Below are positions 1 to 5,459 of a stretch of DNA of 5,787 bases, piece by piece. This DNA is from JABCPE02 sp963521545 (GTDB lineage Bacteria > Bacteroidota > Bacteroidia > Flavobacteriales > Weeksellaceae). The stretch covers positions 1 through 5,787 of the forward strand of contig CAUQVP010000102.1 in NCBI GenBank assembly GCA_963521545.1, in the 5' to 3' direction. Each line of letters starts with the position of its first letter. Positions within the stretch are counted from its first letter, which is position 1. The notes under the pieces were generated by a model. That model ran no database searches, was not told the DNA's origin, and was given only the letters and a program-made list of their open reading frames with translations. A program made the position numbers and the translations under genes.

Positions 1-62
1 AAAGTTCTTCCAAGAGTATGCGCCCTATTATAAGTAGGAGTAAAAATGGTAATTTTTTCCAT
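1..62 (-). CDS. Glycosyltransferase family 2, N-terminal fragment
   Basis: Only the first 20 codons lie in the window; the rest runs off the left edge. The ATG is at 62-60 and the peptide reads MEKITIFTPTYNRAHTLGRT. The pattern of a short beta strand followed by TPTYNRAxxLxRT is the classic start of GT-2 (GT-A fold) glycosyltransferases, where this strand and loop begin the nucleotide-sugar binding site. Such enzymes transfer a sugar from an activated nucleotide donor during polysaccharide or glycan assembly at the cytoplasmic face of the membrane. It starts 8 bases after the stop of the upstream glycosyltransferase, so the two are almost certainly co-transcribed. There is no clear Shine-Dalgarno sequence, which is usual in this phylum. 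Donor and acceptor cannot be inferred. Family assignment rests on the N-terminal motif alone. Confidence 0.8.
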   Translation of the reverse strand, partial: MEKITIFTPTYNRAHTLGRT

Positions 63-70
63 GCTAAAAA

Positions 71-1231
71 TTAGTTTTTCAGGACATTTTCAAAAACTTC
101 TGTAATCTGTTGGTAGATTTTCTTTTCATCAAATTTCTCATCGGCATTTTTTGTCCCTTTTGTTATTTTTTCCACCAGATTTTTATCTGTTAAAAATTGT
201 TTCATCGCTTCATAGATAGCGTCTTCATTACAATCCACCAAAACACCATCTACTCCATCCTCTATCATCTCTGGAATCCCCCCTACATTTGTAGAAATAA
301 TAGGTTTTTCCAGCCCCATAACTTCTCCTATTGTCAACGGATAACTCTCTGATTCAGAAGGCATAACGAAATAATCTGAGGCTTTGATATAAGGCCAAGG
401 ATTTTTCTGACTATCCAAAAGCATAAAGGTCTCTTCTACTCCTAATTCCTTACGCTGTTTTTTCAAATTCTCCATTTCATTTCCTCCGCCAATCACAGCT
501 ATAGAATGTTTTAATCCATTATCTAACAGCCTTTTATGAACTCTCATCAGAGCGCTATAACCTTTTCTGCTGTGCAGTCTCCCCATTGAAGAAAAAACAG
601 GTTTTATAGGATAATCCACCTCAAAAGCATCTGCTTTACTTCTAGATTCTGATAATTTTATGACATTATATATCACTGAACTTTTGGGATAGCTCACTCC
701 ATAGATATCCTCTATCACCTGCCGCGTTTGTTTCGCCCCGAAAATCATCCAGTCAAACTTTTTCATTAGGTTTATTCGATTCATTACACGGCTCTTGTTA
801 TTGTCATAGCTTACATCTGTATGAAACCAGCCCACTTTTTTTGATTTTTTATTGGGAGAATTTAGCACCTGCTCAAACTCAGCGTAGCCAGGAGAAACCT
901 CTATATCATAGTCTTCTTTCACTTTTAGAGCATACAATAAAGATGGAAACTGCTTATAAATTTCCAATCTTATTCGCCTCATCACAAGCTGAATTTTCTG
1001 GATAAAGGGATTTTTAGACATCTGTTCTCTTCCTTTTTCCACCACGATGAGTTTTATATCCTTGGGTATCTCAGAAACCAGTTCACCTTGATAAAGATTA
1101 AGCATCAAAGTCAAATCAAATTTTTCCTTAGGAAGATTTCTCAATAAATCCAGCACAACCCTAGGAACTCCGCCCATCTCGATGGAACGCAAACGAAAAA
1201 GAACTTTTATTTTTTTATTTGTATCATTCAT
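71..1231 (-). CDS. Glycosyltransferase family 4 (GT-B fold)
   Basis: This 386-residue cytoplasmic enzyme probably transfers a sugar from a nucleotide-sugar donor to a growing surface glycan. The N-terminal acceptor domain begins with a beta strand and the glycine-rich loop GGVPR (residues 20-24), and has HTD at 137-139. The C-terminal donor domain starts at about 211 with GRLHSRKGY (217-225), then VIGGG (246-250). The GT-4 signature EX7E is intact (E295 and E303, in PSESESYPLTIGE), followed by STNVGGIPE (313-321). Length is normal for the family and the gene looks intact. The ATG at 1231 is placed just before the first beta strand. The next gene, a GT-2 enzyme, starts 8 bases after this stop, which suggests a polysaccharide or O-antigen-like cluster to the left. 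No signal peptide or membrane segment is seen. Sugar specificity cannot be read from sequence. Confidence 0.93.
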   Translation of the reverse strand: MNDTNKKIKVLFRLRSIEMGGVPRVVLDLLRNLPKEKFDLTLMLNLYQGELVSEIPKDIKLIVVEKGREQMSKNPFIQKIQLVMRRIRLEIYKQFPSLLYALKVKEDYDIEVSPGYAEFEQVLNSPNKKSKKVGWFHTDVSYDNNKSRVMNRINLMKKFDWMIFGAKQTRQVIEDIYGVSYPKSSVIYNVIKLSESRSKADAFEVDYPIKPVFSSMGRLHSRKGYSALMRVHKRLLDNGLKHSIAVIGGGNEMENLKKQRKELGVEETFMLLDSQKNPWPYIKASDYFVMPSESESYPLTIGEVMGLEKPIISTNVGGIPEMIEDGVDGVLVDCNEDAIYEAMKQFLTDKNLVEKITKGTKNADEKFDEKKIYQQITEVFENVLKN

Positions 1232-1274
1232 TATTTTCTCTCAAAACAATATGAAATCCAAGGAAATATTTAAA

Positions 1275-1325
1275 AACTATCCACTCTAATCTCACCGCAC
1301 AAATTTAATAAATTTCTGGATAGTT
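1275..1325 (-). terminator. Inverted repeat, possible weak terminator
   Basis: A perfect 9-base inverted repeat has arms AACTATCCA (1275-1283) and TGGATAGTT (1317-1325). The 33-base loop contains a second small palindrome, AAATTTAATAAATTT (1301-1315). Read on the minus strand, the closing arm runs into TTTTTAAAT, a short U-tract. The position fits an end point for the accessory gene block before the glycosyltransferase operon. The long loop and modest GC content make it a weak terminator at best; it could also be a protein-binding or recombination relic. Confidence 0.35.
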
Positions 1326-1339
1326 CGCTTCTTTCTTTA

Positions 1340-1401
1340 AAACCTTTATTTCATTCGTTTTGGGAATAATCTTATATCAATATTTGAAACCTTTATTTCA
1401 T
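1340..1401. repeat. Direct repeat pair AAACCTTTATTTCAT
   Basis: Two identical 15-base copies lie at 1340-1354 and 1387-1401, 47 bases apart, in the non-coding gap downstream of the accessory gene block. On the minus strand each reads ATGAAATAAAGGTTT, which contains an ATG-AAA-TAA triplet series. The tract is AT-rich, but the match is interrupted by C pairs, so it is not simple low complexity. A related copy lies at the stop codon of the SUKH gene (1929-1942). Confidence 0.6.
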
Positions 1402-1423
1402 CTTTTTTACTTTGCTTTAAAAT

Positions 1424-1717
1424 TTAAAAACCATAATCAGTCGCCATATTTCCTTTGAAAATAGGTTTTTCTTCAGTGGGAATTAAGTTCAAGCCAAAAG
1501 TTTTACCTAAAATATCATCTATATAACTTACAATTATGAGATGATACCAACCATTAGACACCACAAATGAGAGACTTTTGTTTTCAGTGAGCATTGTAAT
1601 ATCTGATAAATAGCCTATTCCTATTACCTTTATTTCTCCAGAAACCACCTGTAACACCCATCCCTGAGAAATTACTTTATAATTAACAGGAAGTTTTTCA
1701 AGTATTTTAATCAGCCG
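1424..1717 (-). pseudogene. 3' half of a frameshifted accessory (possible immunity) gene
   Basis: The open frame runs from the base after an in-frame stop at 1718-1720 down to the TAA at 1424-1426. The first usable start is a GTG at 1657, giving 77 residues that include GWYHLIIVSYIDD and end in NMATDYGF. The codons before that GTG also read like protein (KILEKLPVNYKVISQGW) with no ATG, GTG or TTG among them, so the natural start seems to lie in the upstream frame. That upstream frame (1707-1898) stops inside the overlap; skipping one base in the GATTAAAATAC tract joins the two into a protein of about 157 residues. I do not recognise the family with certainty. The globular, beta-rich look and the company of SUKH and Imm17-like genes suggest an immunity protein. 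Alternatives are a separate small gene starting at GTG, or a sequencing error. Confidence 0.6.
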
Positions 1718-1898
1718 TTACTCCTATGATAGGAACAACTATTCCTTCTTGAGTAATATTATCACCATGCTGTGTTTCCGTAAAATACGCAAGCACATTT
1801 TTATCATTAAGATGATGGTGATACAAATATTCCTGCATCAGCTGAGGCTCATAAATAGCAAAACCTTCTAATTCCGCAAAAATCTTCTCAGTATTCAT
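1707..1898 (-). pseudogene. 5' half of a frameshifted accessory (possible immunity) gene
   Basis: A 63-residue frame starts at an ATG at 1898 (MNTEKIFAELEGFAIYEP) and ends GIVVPIIGVTAD at a TAA at 1707-1709. It begins 39 bases after the SUKH gene stop on the same strand. There is no signal peptide or membrane span. It ends abruptly after what looks like the first strand of a beta-rich domain, and the next frame over (1424-1717) stays open from just before this stop. The two overlap by about 11 bases in a +1 relation. The simplest reading is one gene of about 157 codons interrupted by a single-base insertion near 1705-1711. No known programmed-frameshift signal, such as the prfB CTTTGAC type, is visible. 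The family is not recognised; an immunity role is inferred only from context. It could instead be a genuine short gene. Confidence 0.55.
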
Positions 1899-1928
1899 TG
1901 ATTTACTTGATTTTAAAGAAATATATGA

Positions 1929-1942
1929 TTAAAACCTTTATT
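1929..1942. repeat. Third copy of the AAACCTTTATT repeat, at a stop codon
   Basis: The 14 bases TTAAAACCTTTATT match 1337-1350 exactly and share 11 bases with the copy at 1387. On the minus strand this is AATAAAGGTTTTAA; its TAA is the stop codon of the SUKH-family gene, so the copy spans the end of that gene. Shared sequence at and after stop codons is what would remain if 3' ends of related cassettes had been duplicated or exchanged. At 14 bases in AT-rich DNA, chance remains possible. Confidence 0.45.
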
Positions 1943-2801
1943 CAGTATCTTTTATCCAATCATAAAAACCGCTTTCTCGCAATTTAGCTTCATACTCTTG
2001 AATAGCCTGTTCATCGTACTTTTCTCTTTGGATAAACTTTTCTTTTTCAAAATAAACATCCATTGGGTTCAGTCCATAAAGCTGAGCGATGAGAGATGCT
2101 AAATTCATACCAGAATAATGGTTGTAAAGCACATAAGTCATTAGCCTAAAATCTGTTTCCTCTATCTTAGGGAAAGCCTTTTTGATAAACTGAAGTGATT
2201 TCTCAAACCACACTTTTTCAGGGGCTACTACCTCATTCAGCCAGTCGGTATACCACATTTCAAAGGTGAGTTTTTCTCCCTTCTCGTTAAGCTCAGGCGA
2301 CAGTCCGCCATAATCCTGACGACTATCGAGCCATATATAGCCTTTTTCCTTACCATTCACCACTAAAAGATAGGAGGCTCCGTGCCCTATATGGCATATT
2401 TGCAAGCAACCGCTGATGCGCTTTGTATCCATATAGGCTTCCAGCTGCTCTTGTGTAGGGCGCTCACCTCCGTCCCAATCAATACTATTAAGCCATTCCT
2501 CTTCATTCCAATGCTCGGTGTAAGGGAAAGGCGTAGAGAGGTCTATAGTCCGGTCTTTCCACATCAAATCTTCCGTTGCTTCTTTAAGGGAACGCAGTCC
2601 GTAATCGGGACCCACACAGCCATTGGCGATTTGGGTGATGAAAGTACGATAATCCGCAGGGAAAGTGATATTGTTTTCTTTCTCTATTTGGGTTACTTTT
2701 GCTTCTTCCAATACAGGATTTATATACACTTCTCTGTGTTTTTTTAGCTGAGGAAATTCCAAAAGTATTTGCAATTTCTTTTTAATTTCTTCTATATTCA
2801 T
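1938..2801 (-). CDS. SMI1/KNR4 (SUKH) family protein, probable immunity protein
   Basis: SUKH proteins are small cytoplasmic proteins, most of which are immunity factors that bind and neutralise toxin domains of polymorphic or contact-dependent toxins; some are eukaryotic-type regulators. I use the ATG at 2801 (287 residues). A TTG at 2825 would add eight polar residues and is less likely. Numbered from this ATG, the fold shows the family pattern IEKENNITFPADYRTFI (39-55), then ANGCVGPDYGL (59-69). A central strand pair GCLQICHIGHGASYLLVV (131-148) follows, then GYIWLDSRQDYGG (154-166) and FEMWYTDWL (180-188), which normally closes the domain. About 95 further residues, helical and charged, lie beyond it and are not typical of a minimal SUKH domain. 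No toxin partner is in the window. The gene is intact, and its stop codon overlaps a short repeat also found at 1337-1350. Confidence 0.85.
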   Translation of the reverse strand: MNIEEIKKKLQILLEFPQLKKHREVYINPVLEEAKVTQIEKENNITFPADYRTFITQIANGCVGPDYGLRSLKEATEDLMWKDRTIDLSTPFPYTEHWNEEEWLNSIDWDGGERPTQEQLEAYMDTKRISGCLQICHIGHGASYLLVVNGKEKGYIWLDSRQDYGGLSPELNEKGEKLTFEMWYTDWLNEVVAPEKVWFEKSLQFIKKAFPKIEETDFRLMTYVLYNHYSGMNLASLIAQLYGLNPMDVYFEKEKFIQREKYDEQAIQEYEAKLRESGFYDWIKDTE

Positions 2802-2888
2802 GTTTTGATTATCACTGATTTTCAAATCTTAGTTTTATAATTCTTAATTATGCAAACAATGTTCGCGGTTTTTAAAATCACCAAATAT

Positions 2889-3524
2889 TCACCTTAATTT
2901 TTCTATATCAAAATATTCACTTTTGATGTTGTTTTTATAGTCAAGTAAATATAAGAAATCATCATAACGCTTAGGACAACGGATAAAATTATGAGAGGTA
3001 TTTATATCAATCATTTTATCTGCTGTTTTCCAGTCTTTTTTAATGGGATAAGTTTCTGTAATAGTAACAGAAGCCCTATTATCTAAAGCGAAATCTATTG
3101 AGGTAATAGTATTCTTATGAGGAGTAAAAGTCTTATTTGTTATTCCCTGTAAAAATAAATCGTTATTCTCGAAATAAACAATTTTTTCTGATTTAAAATA
3201 TTCATATCCATCAATACGATCATATCGCAAGGATAAAGGAAAAACATATTTACCTTGATATTGGCCTATAAAACTAATATGTATAGAACGGGGGTAAACC
3301 TCTATAAAGGCAAAGAGTTGCTCTTCCTTAAAAACTGTCATTACATAGTGTTCATTGCTTTCAAATGCATATTTAGCCCATTCTTCTGCATTTGTAAGAT
3401 ATTTTTTTTGTTCTTTGTTAGGTTTGCAATTAAGCCAAACATCTATGATGTTTTGTAATGTATCTTCTTCAGACATTACTTCTTGCATTAGCTCATTAAA
3501 TTGTAAATACTCTATTCTGTACAT
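2889..3524 (-). CDS. Hypothetical 211-residue cytoplasmic protein in immunity-type gene block
   Basis: I do not recognise this protein. It starts at an ATG at 3524 (MYRIEYLQFNELMQEVMSEE) and ends in DIEKLR at a TGA. Residues 10-57 look helical and acidic. Residues 60-165 alternate hydrophobic and polar positions as in a beta-sheet domain, with VMTVFKEEQLFAFIEVYP (61-78) and KIVYFENNDLFLQGI (114-128). The C-terminus has CPKRYDDFLYLLDY (183-196). There is no signal peptide, membrane span or obvious catalytic motif. It lies 26 bases after the Imm17-like gene and 87 bases before the SUKH gene on the same strand, so co-transcription is plausible. An immunity function is inferred from these neighbours, not from the sequence. 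Its codons look more AT-rich than those of the adjacent dapD, which would fit acquired DNA; this is an impression by eye. Confidence 0.7.
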   Translation of the reverse strand: MYRIEYLQFNELMQEVMSEEDTLQNIIDVWLNCKPNKEQKKYLTNAEEWAKYAFESNEHYVMTVFKEEQLFAFIEVYPRSIHISFIGQYQGKYVFPLSLRYDRIDGYEYFKSEKIVYFENNDLFLQGITNKTFTPHKNTITSIDFALDNRASVTITETYPIKKDWKTADKMIDINTSHNFIRCPKRYDDFLYLLDYKNNIKSEYFDIEKLR

Positions 3525-3550
3525 TTTTAACTTTAAAATTGATTAAATTT

Positions 3551-3832
3551 TCACTTCCATTCACTGTAAATTTGATACATAAAATACAACCCTATTCCCA
3601 TAAAAAACAACCCGCCTAAAAATCCTATAAAACGAGCAGAATCTCTCCCCATATAGCGGCTTATCTGCCCCATAGTCCAGTTGTTTTGATAATGTTCATC
3701 AGGTTCATACAGCCAATCCCAGTCCTTTACTGCTCCCAAAACCAAACAAACTCCAAAGACAAAAGACATAAGCGAAAGCACTCCCCCAAATGCTAAAGGA
3801 TTTTCTTTTATCCAATTTTTCAGCTCTTCCAT
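3551..3832 (-). CDS. Imm17-like two-helix membrane immunity protein
   Basis: This 93-residue inner-membrane protein has two predicted transmembrane helices: residues about 14-35 (FGGVLSLMSFVFGVCLVLGA) and about 67-88 (FIGFLGGLFFMGIGLYFMYQ). They are joined by a polar segment with DWDWLYEP (37-44) and GRDSARFIG (62-70). The plan of a short charged N-terminus ending in NP, helix, DWDWL, a GRxxAR motif entering a second helix, then a short tail resembles the Imm17 family from polymorphic toxin loci as I remember it. Such proteins are thought to protect kin cells from an incoming toxin. The start codon is supported by a Shine-Dalgarno-like AGGGAG three bases upstream (3836-3841), unusual for this phylum. 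It is the first gene after the dapD terminator. If the family call is wrong, it is simply a small two-helix membrane protein. Confidence 0.7.
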   Translation of the reverse strand: MEELKNWIKENPLAFGGVLSLMSFVFGVCLVLGAVKDWDWLYEPDEHYQNNWTMGQISRYMGRDSARFIGFLGGLFFMGIGLYFMYQIYSEWK

Positions 3833-3847
3833 GTTCTCCCTATTTTT

Positions 3848-3877
3848 AACAAAAAAGCGCCCTAATTAGAGCGCTTT
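3848..3877 (-). terminator. Intrinsic terminator of dapD
   Basis: On the minus strand, 8 bases after the dapD stop, the sequence forms a hairpin with arms AAAGCGCTCTA and TAGGGCGCTTT (3854-3877). This is 11 pairs including one G-U wobble, closed by a 2-base AT that may open slightly to form the loop. It is followed directly by a T-tract (TTTTTTGTT, including the last bases of the arm). The wobble pairs only in minus-strand RNA; the plus-strand RNA has a C/A mismatch and a poorer U-tract, so the terminator is directional. It separates the dapD unit from the Imm17-like gene, which starts only 22 bases beyond the hairpin. Confidence 0.88.
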
Positions 3878-3884
3878 AAATATA

Positions 3885-4697
3885 TTATACAGAAACATTA
3901 TTTTCTCTAAGAGCATCATTCAGAGAGGTTTTCTTATCCGTAGATTCCTTTCTCTTACCGATAATCAAAGCACATGGTACCTGATATTCCCCTGCTGGGA
4001 ATTTTTTAGTATAGCTCCCTGGTATCACTACCGAACGAGCTGGAACTCTGCCTTTTAGCTCCACAGGTTCACTCCCTGTCACATCTATAATTTTAGTAGA
4101 TGCTGTAAGAACTACATTCGCTCCCAAAACTGCTTCTTTTTCCACACGAACCCCCTCTACTACTATACATCTAGAACCCACAAAGACATCATCTTCTATA
4201 ATCACAGGAGCAGCCTGTAATGGCTCTAAAACTCCACCAATACCTACTCCACCGCTTAGATGCACATTTTTACCAATCTGAGCACAGCTACCCACTGTAG
4301 CCCATGTATCCACCATAGTTCCGCTGTCTACATACGCACCAATATTTACATAAGAAGGCATCAAAATAGCCCCCGAAGCGATAAAAGCCCCCTCTCTCGC
4401 CACTGCATGAGGAACAACACGAACCCCCTTCTCTGCATAGTTTTTCTTTAATGGAATTTTGTCATGAAACTCAAAAGGCCCCACCTCTATCGTTTTCATC
4501 TGCTGGATAGGGAAATACATCACCACCGCTTTTTTCACCCATTCATTCACCTGCCACCCATCAGAAACAGGCTCCGCTACTCTTATTTTCCCTAAATCCA
4601 GTTCACGGATTACAGAACGAACAGCCTCCTGATAATCAGCTTGTTTTAGTAATTCTCTATTTTCCCAAGCCTCTTCTATTTTTTGTTGTAAACTCAT
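3885..4697 (-). CDS. dapD: Tetrahydrodipicolinate N-succinyltransferase
   Basis: DapD transfers succinyl from succinyl-CoA to 2,3,4,5-tetrahydrodipicolinate, the entry step of the succinylase branch that makes meso-diaminopimelate and lysine. It acts in the cytoplasm, as a trimer in known family members. The 270 residues match the usual bacterial length. The N-terminal helical domain (1 to about 95) is followed by left-handed beta-helix hexapeptide repeats (about 100-235). These include YVNIGAYVDSGTMVDTWATVGS (116-137), NVHLSGGVGIGGVLEPLQAAP (144-164) and VGSRCIVVEGV (173-183). The C-terminal cap PCALIIGKR (241-249) is present. The ATG at 4697 has an A-rich leader and no Shine-Dalgarno sequence. 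It follows the NlpC/P60 lipoprotein gene by 43 bases with no terminator between them, so it probably shares that gene's promoter. The gene appears intact. Confidence 0.97.
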   Translation of the reverse strand: MSLQQKIEEAWENRELLKQADYQEAVRSVIRELDLGKIRVAEPVSDGWQVNEWVKKAVVMYFPIQQMKTIEVGPFEFHDKIPLKKNYAEKGVRVVPHAVAREGAFIASGAILMPSYVNIGAYVDSGTMVDTWATVGSCAQIGKNVHLSGGVGIGGVLEPLQAAPVIIEDDVFVGSRCIVVEGVRVEKEAVLGANVVLTASTKIIDVTGSEPVELKGRVPARSVVIPGSYTKKFPAGEYQVPCALIIGKRKESTDKKTSLNDALRENNVSV

Positions 4698-4740
4698 TTT
4701 TTTATTACTAATTTAAATTTATATATTCAAAAATCACATT

Positions 4741-5304
4741 TTAAAGAACTCTTCTCGCGAAAAGAAAAGCCTTATCCCAATAAGCCTCTTCTAGTGAAGA
4801 AATAATCACTCCTTTACTCGTAGATGCATGGATAAATTTAATTTCCCCATCATCTGTTATCGTATGAACTATCCCCACATGAGAAACCCTTTTCCCACCA
4901 GCCGTAGCAAAGAATAGTAAATCTCCATGTTTTACATTTTCTATATTGATTCCTACACCTTCTTTCGCTTGGTCAGCAGAGCGTCTGGTAAGTTTAATAT
5001 CATTCTCTGCAAAAACAGTATTCACAAATCCAGAACAGTCAAACCCAGAATAAGTCATCCCTCCCGCTCTATAAGGAGCTCCAAGGTATTTCTCTGCATC
5101 AGAAAGGATGTTTGCTGCTTTGGCATTAGGTCCTTCCTTTGAAGATTTTTTATTTTTTGGTTTTGAAGGCTTTTCATTATTTGTATTATATGAATAAGAA
5201 TTGTTATTAGAAATATTTTTATTTCCATAAACTCTAGCTGGCTGAGATGCTCCACATGACCACAAAGAAAATGTAACCACAACTAATAATACGGTTTTTT
5301 TCAT
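4741..5304 (-). CDS. NlpC/P60 family lipoprotein, peptidoglycan endopeptidase
   Basis: This is a 187-residue secreted cell-wall hydrolase anchored as a lipoprotein. The N-terminus is a type II signal peptide (MKKTVLLVVVTFSLWSC), with the lipobox LWSC placing the lipidated cysteine at residue 17. A low-complexity Asn/Ser/Lys linker follows (about 21-60). The NlpC/P60 domain spans about 64-187 and keeps the catalytic triad positions: Cys90 in FDCSGFV, His142 in SHVGIV and His159 in FIHAS. Family members cut peptide bonds in peptidoglycan stems, usually next to diaminopimelate. Linker length and triad spacing fit short Spr/NlpC-type enzymes, which have this domain and no SH3 modules. A strong Bacteroidota-type promoter lies just upstream (5328-5360). 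dapD follows in the same direction. The exact bond cut is not determined by sequence alone. Confidence 0.95.
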   Translation of the reverse strand: MKKTVLLVVVTFSLWSCGASQPARVYGNKNISNNNSYSYNTNNEKPSKPKNKKSSKEGPNAKAANILSDAEKYLGAPYRAGGMTYSGFDCSGFVNTVFAENDIKLTRRSADQAKEGVGINIENVKHGDLLFFATAGGKRVSHVGIVHTITDDGEIKFIHASTSKGVIISSLEEAYWDKAFLFARRVL

Positions 5305-5327
5305 CGAATAAAATTTTTGCTAAACGC

Positions 5328-5360
5328 CAAAGATAGTAAAAAATCAGCGAATTCACAAAA
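5328..5360 (-). promoter_or_regulatory. Bacteroidota-type promoter for the lipoprotein-dapD unit
   Basis: On the minus strand the -33 element TTTTG (5360-5356) and the -7 element TATCTTTG (5335-5328) are separated by 20 bases. They match the Bacteroidota primary-sigma consensus TTTG-N19-21-TAnnTTTG exactly. The -7 element ends 23 bases before the ATG at 5304, so the predicted leader is short. This is the only full consensus match I found upstream of a gene in the window. Confidence 0.82.
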
Positions 5361-5372
5361 GAAAACAATACA

Positions 5373-5406
5373 TTTTGCAGAAAAAATGTTTTTAGGTGTA
5401 ACCTTT
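5373..5406 (+). promoter_or_regulatory. Possible rpoD promoter
   Basis: TTTTG (5373-5377) and TAACCTTT (5399-5406) lie 21 bases apart, about 54 bases before the rpoD ATG. The -33-like element is good. The -7-like element fits TAnnTTTG only loosely, with one position shifted. Spacing and location are sensible for a divergent promoter sharing the 155-base gap with the lipoprotein gene. Treat it as a candidate only. Confidence 0.3.
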
Positions 5407-5459
5407 ATGATAATCCCATCGTATATGTAATTAGTAATTTACAAAATACTATTTATCAA

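Noticed and set aside
1300..1307. TAAATTTG on the minus strand, a match to the TAnnTTTG promoter element before the glycosyltransferase gene
   Set aside because: There is no TTTG at the required distance upstream, and the bases belong to an AT-rich palindrome, so the match is probably chance.
1232..1423. Possible small gene or RNA in the 192-base gap
   Set aside because: No frame of useful length and no recognisable RNA fold; only the direct repeats and the inverted repeat are supported.
2382..2747. A 121-codon open frame on the plus strand
   Set aside because: It lies wholly antisense to the SUKH gene, whose protein shows clear family motifs; the antisense product has no recognisable domain.
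2802..2825. TTG start at 2825 for the SUKH gene
   Set aside because: It adds eight polar residues without domain content, while an ATG at 2801 directly precedes the typical N-terminal helix.
3255..3546. Two overlapping plus-strand open frames of 63 and 67 codons
   Set aside because: They are antisense to the intact 211-residue gene and have Cys/Phe-rich compositions typical of shadow frames.
4260..4451. Plus-strand open frame inside dapD
   Set aside because: It is antisense to well-conserved hexapeptide-repeat sequence, so it is a shadow.
4927..5282. Short open frames on both strands inside the lipoprotein gene
   Set aside because: They overlap the NlpC/P60 domain or its linker in other frames; the catalytic motifs lie only in the 4741-5304 frame.
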